DNA from: Bacteroidota bacterium
GTDB taxonomy: Bacteria > Bacteroidota > Bacteroidia > Chitinophagales > Chitinophagaceae
Direction of reading: 5' to 3'
Length of the DNA stretch: 6,772 bases
Assembly (NCBI GenBank): GCA_023436685.1
Contig: JAEZIL010000199.1
Location: 1 to 6,772, forward strand
This document shows, one piece after another, positions 1-6,312 of this stretch (position 1 is the first letter of the stretch; each line of letters starts with the position of its first letter). The translations under genes and the position numbers were made by a program. Under the pieces are notes generated by a model. It was not told where the DNA came from, did not search any database, and worked only from the letters and a program-made list of their open reading frames with translations.

Positions 1-893
1 TATTCATAGAAATACACATTAAAATCAGTCCTGTCCAGCCAACGTTGCCCTAATATGCCAAATAAGAGCTGTGATGCCCCTCCCATATGTATGGCTTGTT
101 TGCCTAACTGCTTTGCATAACTACCCAACGGTAGCCCGTAAGCACCAGCTCCAATTATAGCAATGTCAAAGTCAGTCTGTTTCATTTTCTGGCACATACT
201 GTTGTACGCATCGAACCATGACTTAAACCCTTCGCGATCACCGCCTAAAGATTGTACGGCTTTTATAGTTTTTAACTCAAATAATGGAAGCATATCCTTA
301 TTCTGTTGAAAAAGATGTTCCCTATTGTGCTGATATTGATATTTAATAGACTCTTCGAATGGATGTATTACAAGAATTTTTTTGCCGGCCAATTGTCTAC
401 TCCATGGATTTTCGGGGTAATAAAATGGCTCTATCCCTACTAACTCACAATATTGAGTATCCTTATTGGTATACTTGGCGCAAATCTCTTCCTCACCTTC
501 ATTGTACCATACGCCCATTAGATCAACATTACCAATATGTTCTATCATTTCTTCACAAAACCTTATCAGGTTTTTTTCATCGTTTGGGAAAAAGCCGGAA
601 TTGCGCTTGATATTTAATACACAACCCTCATCCCACTTTACTTGCTTGCCGTTATACAAATAATAGTTGTAAATAAGAGACAGCTCTGTTGAACCTAATC
701 TGGCCGCCAGAAAAGGTTCATTTGTTTGTAGCTTTTCTGCAATTATATCATTGCCTTGCCGCCCGGTTAACAGCTTCTTTCCGGCATATATATCCTTTAT
801 ATCCGGCTTAAAAATTTTCCTAAACTTATTATACCTGTAAGTATAACCTAGTTTGTAATATACCCTATGAACAAGATCGTCTATCAAATTCAT
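1..893 (-). CDS. Uncharacterised polysaccharide-locus protein, GT-D-fold-like putative glycosyltransferase (3' partial)
   Basis: An open frame of 297 codons runs from ATG at 893 to the left edge with no stop, so the C-terminus is missing. I do not recognise a named family with certainty. The protein is soluble-looking, with no signal peptide or membrane segment. An N-terminal 'AARLGSTELSLI' segment (about residues 63-74) has the form RxGxxE. The C-terminal part (about 241-285) has 'DFDIAIIGAGAYGLPL', then 'AKQLGKQAIHMGG' and 'LLFGILGQRW', which reads as a nucleotide-binding-type beta strand, Gly-rich loop and helix. This pairing of an N-terminal R-G-E motif with a C-terminal 'GAG...GK.AI..G' block resembles DUF1792/GT-D glycosyltransferases, where the first motif is RxGDGE with a metal-binding DxE. 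Here the Asp position is Ser. The ATG overlaps the GT8 stop (ATGA), so coupled expression with the glycosyltransferase and a role in building or modifying the same glycan are likely. The glycosyltransferase call is inference; that it is a real gene is well supported. Confidence 0.72.
   Translation of the reverse strand, partial: MNLIDDLVHRVYYKLGYTYRYNKFRKIFKPDIKDIYAGKKLLTGRQGNDIIAEKLQTNEPFLAARLGSTELSLIYNYYLYNGKQVKWDEGCVLNIKRNSGFFPNDEKNLIRFCEEMIEHIGNVDLMGVWYNEGEEEICAKYTNKDTQYCELVGIEPFYYPENPWSRQLAGKKILVIHPFEESIKYQYQHNREHLFQQNKDMLPLFELKTIKAVQSLGGDREGFKSWFDAYNSMCQKMKQTDFDIAIIGAGAYGLPLGSYAKQLGKQAIHMGGASQLLFGILGQRWLDRTDFNVYFYE
890..893 (-). other. ATGA stop/start overlap coupling the GT8 gene to the downstream gene
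   Basis: Read on the minus strand, bases 893-890 are ATGA. The TGA ends the GT8 gene and the ATG starts the following GT-D-like gene. No Shine-Dalgarno sequence precedes this ATG, so re-initiation by ribosomes finishing GT8 is the simplest reading. The overlap also fixes the downstream start. Confidence 0.75.
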
Positions 894-1732
894 TTTCTGA
901 TATATTTTTTAATGAGGTGGTTGACCTTACGCTCAACTCTCGTCATAATATGTTTTCCATAATAAGGCGTCTTCTTCAAATATTTGAAGTATAAATGTCC
1001 AAAAGGGTCTTCAAAACCTTCCGTCCATGGTTTGCCTTGCCCTGCATAATGTATAATAACGGGATCAATCTTTTCAGGATATGTATACCGGGTAATATAA
1101 TTCCATTCCTTTCCAAGCATTTTCCATTTATGTACTAATACTGCATTCAAAACATCTTGATCCCAATATTTTATTTTGTCGCGATTAGCGTCAAGATACT
1201 GTGTTAGCAGCTTACCCATATTTGCTTTTCTCCACTTTATAAGATCTATCAACAAGACACCCGCATTAAAATATTCTTCATTAGGTCTTATACCCAACAA
1301 ATGTTTTGTTTCACTTTCCAATTCCGGTATGGCCGCCACTATGTTATCACCATCTATGCTGGTTTCCCAGAATGGTAATAATGAGCCGGCTATTACCATA
1401 TCGCAATCCAGGTACATCACTTTTTCACAATTTTGCGGCAACAATTCCCCTATCAATAACCTGTAGTAAGTAGCTATACTGATATGCCCATCAACCTTTA
1501 CATTTCCGAGGTCTGCTGCCCTCACCGTTACCATGTGAATATTAGTATTAAACTTCTTCTCCAGATTTTTAATATGATTCAAGCCTGGGAAAAAGTCGGT
1601 ATGAAGCACATAAAGATTGATATGACTGTCCTTATTGTTTATAAACAAAGAAGTCAGCATTACCATACCATGCTGTATAAAGCCTTTATCAATACCAATG
1701 ACAATATCGATTGTTTTCTTTTGAATTGCCAT
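890..1732 (-). CDS. Glycosyltransferase family 8 (LgtC-like, retaining)
   Basis: This is a complete 280-residue GT8 protein, a normal length for the family. GT8 enzymes transfer a hexose, often galactose or glucose, from a UDP-sugar with retention of configuration, on the cytoplasmic side of the membrane. Visible motifs include the N-terminal nucleotide-binding strand 'IDIVIGID' (about 8-15) and 'TYYRLLIGELLP' (89-99). The metal-binding DxD lies in 'YLDCDMVI' (D109, D111). Further along are 'YFNAGVLLIDLIKW' (154-167), 'DQDVLNAV' (191-198) and the C-terminal 'HYAGQGKPW' (228-236), whose His is the usual third metal ligand. The C-terminus (about 262-280) is strongly basic and could be a peripheral membrane anchor, as in LgtC. 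All catalytic motifs are intact. The ATG overlaps the wzt stop by one base (TAATG), and its own stop overlaps the next start. It probably adds one sugar to the glycan exported by the neighbouring ABC transporter. Donor and acceptor cannot be read from the sequence. Confidence 0.93.
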   Translation of the reverse strand: MAIQKKTIDIVIGIDKGFIQHGMVMLTSLFINNKDSHINLYVLHTDFFPGLNHIKNLEKKFNTNIHMVTVRAADLGNVKVDGHISIATYYRLLIGELLPQNCEKVMYLDCDMVIAGSLLPFWETSIDGDNIVAAIPELESETKHLLGIRPNEEYFNAGVLLIDLIKWRKANMGKLLTQYLDANRDKIKYWDQDVLNAVLVHKWKMLGKEWNYITRYTYPEKIDPVIIHYAGQGKPWTEGFEDPFGHLYFKYLKKTPYYGKHIMTRVERKVNHLIKKYIRK

Positions 1733-1734
1733 TA
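1730..1734 (-). other. TAATG stop/start overlap between wzt and the GT8 gene
   Basis: On the minus strand bases 1734-1730 read TAATG: TAA ends wzt and ATG starts the GT8 gene, sharing one A. No ribosome-binding site is evident upstream, so translational coupling is likely. The junction fixes the GT8 start. Confidence 0.72.
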
Positions 1735-3000
1735 TGCTTGGTTTATTTCTAATTGACTCTCTTCAATATATTTACAAATACCATCGGCAAACCCCCATTC
1801 GTTAAAAATATCATACATAAAAACCTCGAATGGGAGGGATTTCTCAATTCGTTGAAATACTACCTTACCACGCGGGTCTGAAAGGTTAAATTTCACATAG
1901 TATTCACCACGGTACAATCTAAGAGAGGGAATTTTAATATTTACTTCAAATGAACCCGACTTACCTTTCAAATAGTTCATTGTACCACTGGTGGAAAAGA
2001 AATTATAGGCAATAGGTTCGTTAGTATCAGATTTTATCAGTTCGTAAGACATTTCCAACGCATCCATAGGCTCAGGTATGTTTAGCCGCGCAGTAAGTAG
2101 CATTTCATAACCAAAATATTGTATACCACCTTCTTTCGAAGTAGTTAATGAAACGGAACTAATATTGGGTTTGCTTTTGTCTACGTTCCTAAATTCAGCT
2201 TCTGTATCATCATACCTGTCAAGGTATTTCCTTACAACGTCATTTGGGGTGCCTATATAACCTACGGTGCCCTGGTTCATGAGTACACATCTTGTAGTAA
2301 GAGATTTGATAGCGTTGAGATCGTGGCTTACAAACAATACAGTTCGCCCATGATTCTCACTTACATCCTTCATTTTATTCAGGCACTTCTTCTGAAACTC
2401 CAGATCACCCACTGCAAGCACCTCATCAATTATCAGTATTTCTGGTTCAAGATGGGCAGCTACAGCAAAAGCCAACCGCACGTACATACCACTACTATAG
2501 CGCTTTACAGGAGTATCGATATAACGTTCAACACCTGCAAAGTCCACAATTTCATCAAACCTTGCTTTAATTTCAGCTTTGGTCATGCCAAGTATAGCAC
2601 CATTTAAAAAAACATTTTCCCTGCCAGTCAGTTCAGGATGAAAGCCTGTACCTACCTCTAACAGAGATGCTATCTTGCCCTTTAATTTAATACTGCCTTC
2701 AGTTTGTTTGGTAACTTTTGATAGTATTTTAAGCAATGTAGACTTCCCAGCTCCATTACGACCTATAATACCCAGTATTTCTCCGGCCTCAACATCAAAG
2801 TTTACATTCTTTAATGCCCATACGTAGTCGTTACTACTTTTCTTAGTACGGTCGTTAGTTTGTGCTATTTTGGCGAAAGGATCTTCTTTGCCCCGCACTT
2901 TTGCCCACCAACGGCTAATATCATGAGCCAAGGCCCCGGTGCCTACCTCGCCCAATTTATACAACTTACCAATATTTTCAACCTTTATAATTACCGACAT
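1732..3000 (-). CDS. wzt: Polysaccharide ABC transporter ATP-binding protein Wzt with C-terminal carbohydrate-binding domain
   Basis: This 422-residue ATPase energises export of an undecaprenyl-linked polysaccharide through Wzm. The nucleotide-binding domain is complete: Walker A 'GRNGAGKST' (80-88, K86), signature 'YSSGM' (168-172) in place of LSGGQ as is usual for Wzt/TagH/KpsT proteins, Walker B 'ILIIDE' (188-193, catalytic E193), D-loop 'VGD', and switch His in 'VSHD' (H226). Residues about 15-58 form an insert between the first strand and the ATPase core ('LGEVGTG', 'ISRWWAKVRGKEDPFAK'). Residues about 270-420 form a beta-rich domain that matches in length and position the Wzt C-terminal domain. 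In E. coli O9a-type systems that domain binds the terminal modification of the finished O-antigen and makes export depend on chain completion. The gene starts 11 nt after the wzm stop and overlaps the GT8 start. The ATPase assignment is near certain; chain-end recognition is inferred from the domain's presence. Confidence 0.95.
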   Translation of the reverse strand: MSVIIKVENIGKLYKLGEVGTGALAHDISRWWAKVRGKEDPFAKIAQTNDRTKKSSNDYVWALKNVNFDVEAGEILGIIGRNGAGKSTLLKILSKVTKQTEGSIKLKGKIASLLEVGTGFHPELTGRENVFLNGAILGMTKAEIKARFDEIVDFAGVERYIDTPVKRYSSGMYVRLAFAVAAHLEPEILIIDEVLAVGDLEFQKKCLNKMKDVSENHGRTVLFVSHDLNAIKSLTTRCVLMNQGTVGYIGTPNDVVRKYLDRYDDTEAEFRNVDKSKPNISSVSLTTSKEGGIQYFGYEMLLTARLNIPEPMDALEMSYELIKSDTNEPIAYNFFSTSGTMNYLKGKSGSFEVNIKIPSLRLYRGEYYVKFNLSDPRGKVVFQRIEKSLPFEVFMYDIFNEWGFADGICKYIEESQLEINQA

Positions 3001-3011
3001 GTATATGCAGC

Positions 3012-3878
3012 TTAAACCGTATCTATAAAATTCCTTTCCACTTTATTGAATATCAGTACCCCGGAAATAACAGCCAATACTGTAAACAGGAAGCTATATA
3101 GCAACAGCGGAACACTAAAATACCCTTTACCCAAAAAGCCATATTTAAATGTTTCAATTATAGCCGTCATAGGATTAGCCATGATAAGCCACCTATACTT
3201 TTCGCCGATACTTGACAATGGATAAATAACGGGCGTTGCATACATAAGAAGTTGCACACCAAAAGTGAGCAGAAAAATAAGATCGCGATATTTACTGGTA
3301 AGTGATGAAATGATCATCCCTAGCCCTAGCCCTAGCCCACCCATCATTAGTATTAACAATGGAAACAAAAGTATAGCCAGGTTGGGTACTACTGAATCTG
3401 AAATTACCAAATAGTATCCCCAAACTACTAAAAAAAGAAATAACTGAATGCCAAGCTTTACCAGGTTAGATGCTACTATTGATAATGGCATCACTAACCT
3501 TGGAAAATATACTTTGCCAAATATTGAACTATTATCCTTAAACACCGATGCAGTGCGGTTCAGGCATTCTGAGAAATAGTTCCATAATGTAACTCCTGCC
3601 AAGTAAAATAGGAACATGGGTACGCCATCAGTGGATACCCCTGCTATGCGCCCAAACACTATTGCAAACGTAATAGTGGTAAGGATAGGTTGTATAAAAA
3701 ACCAAATTGGCCCCAAAATGGTTTGCTTATATGTAGCAACAAAATCGCGACGTACAAGCAACATTAGGAGGTCTCTATAGTTCCAAACCTCTCTGAGATT
3801 TACACTAAATATGCTTCGCTCAGGCTCTATAACCTCCGTCCATTTCTCTTTATCTAAATTTTCAGCCGATACTGACAT
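3012..3878 (-). CDS. wzm: Polysaccharide ABC transporter permease Wzm (ABC-2 family)
   Basis: This is an integral inner-membrane subunit that pairs with Wzt to move the lipid-linked glycan to the periplasm. From ATG at 3878 it has 288 residues and six likely membrane segments, at about 54-78, 87-107, 129-160, 167-193, 200-220 and 257-280. Family hallmarks are the amphipathic N-terminal 'LLMLLVRRDFVATYKQTILG' (connecting helix and coupling region, about 37-56), 'GPIWFFIQPI', 'FGKVYFPRL' (120-128) and 'YATPVIYPL' (213-221). The frame also has a TTG five codons upstream (3893). I prefer ATG 3878, because 'MSVSAEN' is a normal N-terminus and no ribosome-binding site supports TTG. A 66-nt gap separates it from the wzc-like gene, the largest in the window, with no convincing promoter or hairpin. 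Membrane segment four contains a Gly-Leu repeat encoded by a hexanucleotide repeat. Confidence 0.94.
   Translation of the reverse strand: MSVSAENLDKEKWTEVIEPERSIFSVNLREVWNYRDLLMLLVRRDFVATYKQTILGPIWFFIQPILTTITFAIVFGRIAGVSTDGVPMFLFYLAGVTLWNYFSECLNRTASVFKDNSSIFGKVYFPRLVMPLSIVASNLVKLGIQLFLFLVVWGYYLVISDSVVPNLAILLFPLLILMMGGLGLGLGMIISSLTSKYRDLIFLLTFGVQLLMYATPVIYPLSSIGEKYRWLIMANPMTAIIETFKYGFLGKGYFSVPLLLYSFLFTVLAVISGVLIFNKVERNFIDTV
3318..3338 (-). repeat. In-frame GGGCTA hexanucleotide repeat and G-quadruplex motif inside wzm
   Basis: On the coding (minus) strand three exact GGGCTA units are followed by a fourth GGG. This gives four G3 tracts separated by three CTA loops, a canonical intramolecular G-quadruplex pattern that would also be present in the mRNA. 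Each unit is two codons (GGG CTA) and encodes Gly-Leu, giving GLGLGLG at about residues 181-187 of Wzm, in membrane segment four. Change in copy number would keep the reading frame and alter the helix by two residues per unit. The pattern is read directly; folding and length variation are inference. Confidence 0.85.
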
Positions 3879-3944
3879 GCTATACTTTGACAAATATTAT
3901 CATAAATATAGTGCTTATCCCTAATTGCCGAAAGATGATCGAAA

Positions 3945-6284
3945 TTATCTTTTCAATAGATGGGATTCATACGTTTTAAACGGATCGCCAAAATAACCGT
4001 ACTTCTTCAGGAATTTTACACTATTGAAAATAATAGCAGGATTGTGAATTTTATTTTCGATGTATAAGCTATTAAATTCAGATAATTCACTCTTGTATGT
4101 TTTGGCCTGCCTTACTACAAACAGATTAATATTAGCGTATTTAGAGATAATCAAAGTATCGGTAACAATTGACACCGGTGGTGTATCGATTATTATAGTG
4201 TCGAACATCTCCTGAAGGTCATTAATTAGTTGCAGTGTGGATGGATAAGTTAGTAAGTCGCCCGGATTTGACGGGATATTACCACAGCTTACTACATACA
4301 AATTGTTATGTAAACCTGAACGTTTAATAATATTTTTCAATTCAGCATTTCCATTCAGATAGTCGCATACCCCCGGTCCGCTATCAATATTTAGTAATTC
4401 AAGCAACTTTGGTTTGCGTAAGTCAAACTCAAGAATAATGACGCGTTTAGTACTTAACGCCAGTATTAGGCCAAGGTTTATGGCTGTAAAAGTTTTACCG
4501 TCTCCGCTGTCCGAAGAAGTTACAGTTATAATCTTATTATTATTGATAAACGGTGGCAATTCGAGGTTGGTACGCATAGTTCGGAATTGCTCTGAAACTA
4601 TCTTGTTAGTCACTGAATTAGTTGAATTAATAGCCACACTACCATATTTCATATCTTCCTGCTTTATATGACTCACTATGCCCAGCATAGGTATATCGGT
4701 AAGCATGACAATATCATTTTCATGTAAAATGCGCTTGTTCAATAATTCCAGCAGGAATAATATGAATATTGGAATGAGTAGGCCCAGAAAGAAAGCCAAA
4801 CCATAAATATTGTTTTTTATTGGGCTTATGGGGCTACTACCTGCATAAGGTGGTATCAAAACTTTCGACTTATTCGATTCATTATATGCCGTCAGCTCAT
4901 TTTCTATACCTTTTTGGTATAGATATAGATACATATTTTGAAGTACATCGTACCCACGTTTTACTTCAGTAATTTGCCTGTCAGCACCTGCCAGATTGCG
5001 TGCGTTCTGATCTGATTTCGTTTCAATTCGAGTAGTTACCTCTATATTATTATTAATCTCATCCGATATACGACTTAATACATCCAATATTCGTCGTTTA
5101 AGGGCTTCTAATTCAATTTGTGTCTGTATTAAAAATGGATTACTTCTACCCAATTCCTGAACTTGCTCCTGCGTACCCAGTTTTTGCACCAGTTCATTAT
5201 ATTGATGTACCAGTCCTTTCAAAATTTCATCTTCCAACCCTAATGGTACTATGATCTCGTAATCGCTATTCAACAACAAATTTCTCAAGTTGATAAGCGC
5301 TTTCCTCTTCGTATATAGTTCATCAAGTTCTTTTTGGGTATTTTTCTTTTCTGTAACAATTGTTGTAGTCTGTTGCCCCGGATCTATTACATCTACTGTT
5401 AACTTAATGCTCTCAACTGCAGAGTCGACAGCTTTAAGATTTCTCATCATATCATTTTTACGCGAGTTGATGAAATCTCTTGCACTCTGTACCGATTTAT
5501 CTATATTGGCCAACTTTGTTCTGTAGTAGAATGCAATTACAGCATTTAAGAAGTCTACCCCTCTGGCAGGCAGATTATCTTTATATAACAGATCGATAAC
5601 ACTGGTCCTGCCATCGGCCGACACTACCTGAAAATTTCCAAGTATGCTTTGAACTGTCCGGTTTGTGTTTGTTATGATAATGGATATAGGATTGGATAAA
5701 TAATTGTCACCACCTGCAAGGTCATTAAAAACAATTCTAAAAGTACCATAAGGCCGTGTTACCCAAGTATCTACCGGTACAGCAAATGTTTTTCCGTCCT
5801 CTGTTACTTTAAAATTTCCGTTCGTAGCATATTGTATGGTAAGATCCCTTCTGTCGCCTAAAAACCCAGGAGACTGAAATTGAATCTTTATAGGACAATC
5901 ACCGTATAACTCTTTTTCCCTAAGCTTTACAGTAGTAAAATAAGAAATATTTAAACCAAGGGAATCAACTGCCTGTGTTACCAGATCCTCCGATCTCAAT
6001 AAATTTATTTCATTATATAGATTGACCGGCTTTTTAGGGATTATATCCAGTTTATCAAGCACACCATTAGCACCGCTTACTTCTTCCGATATTAATAAGG
6101 AACTCTTAACCAAATACAGTGGCTTTGTAGCTTGCAAATACAAATATGCTGCTACCATGAAAATAAGTACAGAAAGAAGAATCCAATACCAATTTCCTAA
6201 CAACGAACCAAGGTACCGTTTAAAGTTAAACGTTATTTCAGATCTAGGTGCCTGATTATTCATGTTTAAAGGTTGGTACTCCAT
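3945..6284 (-). CDS. wzc: Wzc-like polysaccharide co-polymerase with BY-kinase domain
   Basis: This is a 779-residue inner-membrane protein of the usual size for fused Wzz-plus-tyrosine-autokinase proteins, which control chain length and export of capsule or exopolysaccharide with a Wza channel. Order of parts: cytoplasmic N-terminus; TM1 about 31-52; Wzz domain to about 110; long periplasmic section with coiled-coil-like helices about 262-470; GNVR-type segment with Pro-rich 'PISPIK' (485-490); TM2 about 491-515; cytoplasmic kinase. Kinase motifs are ExxRxxR (E565, R568, R571; oligomerisation), Walker A 'SDSGDGKT' (591-598, K597), Walker A' 'LEFDLRKP' (D621) and Walker B 'IIIDTPP' (D700), all intact. 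The C-terminal tail has only three tyrosines (Y762, Y764, Y772), a sparse version of the usual Tyr-rich autophosphorylation cluster. The start ATG lies 28 nt after the upstream OPX gene; an alternative Met at residue 8 is less likely. The pairing with an OPX gene supports the role. Confidence 0.94.
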   Translation of the reverse strand: MEYQPLNMNNQAPRSEITFNFKRYLGSLLGNWYWILLSVLIFMVAAYLYLQATKPLYLVKSSLLISEEVSGANGVLDKLDIIPKKPVNLYNEINLLRSEDLVTQAVDSLGLNISYFTTVKLREKELYGDCPIKIQFQSPGFLGDRRDLTIQYATNGNFKVTEDGKTFAVPVDTWVTRPYGTFRIVFNDLAGGDNYLSNPISIIITNTNRTVQSILGNFQVVSADGRTSVIDLLYKDNLPARGVDFLNAVIAFYYRTKLANIDKSVQSARDFINSRKNDMMRNLKAVDSAVESIKLTVDVIDPGQQTTTIVTEKKNTQKELDELYTKRKALINLRNLLLNSDYEIIVPLGLEDEILKGLVHQYNELVQKLGTQEQVQELGRSNPFLIQTQIELEALKRRILDVLSRISDEINNNIEVTTRIETKSDQNARNLAGADRQITEVKRGYDVLQNMYLYLYQKGIENELTAYNESNKSKVLIPPYAGSSPISPIKNNIYGLAFFLGLLIPIFILFLLELLNKRILHENDIVMLTDIPMLGIVSHIKQEDMKYGSVAINSTNSVTNKIVSEQFRTMRTNLELPPFINNNKIITVTSSDSGDGKTFTAINLGLILALSTKRVIILEFDLRKPKLLELLNIDSGPGVCDYLNGNAELKNIIKRSGLHNNLYVVSCGNIPSNPGDLLTYPSTLQLINDLQEMFDTIIIDTPPVSIVTDTLIISKYANINLFVVRQAKTYKSELSEFNSLYIENKIHNPAIIFNSVKFLKKYGYFGDPFKTYESHLLKR

Positions 6285-6312
6285 TACTAACTATATAAAG
6301 AATATTACTAAA

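Noticed and set aside
377..383. Second A7 tract (minus strand) in the same gene, considered as a phase-variation site
   Set aside because: Two short A7 runs are expected in AT-rich coding DNA. The frame is intact and nothing indicates variable length.
571..578. In-phase A AAA AAC heptamer in the GT-D-like gene, a classic -1 frameshift slippery sequence
   Set aside because: A -1 shift would reach a stop after about five codons, no strong downstream stem-loop is visible, and the zero frame continues intact. It is most likely a chance A7 tract.
359..663. Two overlapping plus-strand open frames (359-610 and 466-663) in the left region
   Set aside because: They lie opposite a continuous 297-codon minus-strand frame that is co-directional with the operon, starts at an ATGA overlap, and encodes structured motifs. 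The plus-strand products are low-complexity with no recognisable features.
1176..1756. Plus-strand open frames opposite the GT8 gene (1176-1466, 1484-1756)
   Set aside because: They are antisense shadows of a gene with intact GT8 catalytic motifs.
3879..3944. Possible hairpin or attenuator between wzc and wzm
   Set aside because: The best inverted repeat is only about 5 bp of A/T pairs (ATATT/AATAT) without a T-tract. It is too weak to call.
6285..6312. Possible promoter or ribosome-binding site before wzc
   Set aside because: The 28-nt gap is AT-rich, with no AGGAGG-like sequence and no paired -33/-7 element. It is an ordinary intra-operon spacer.
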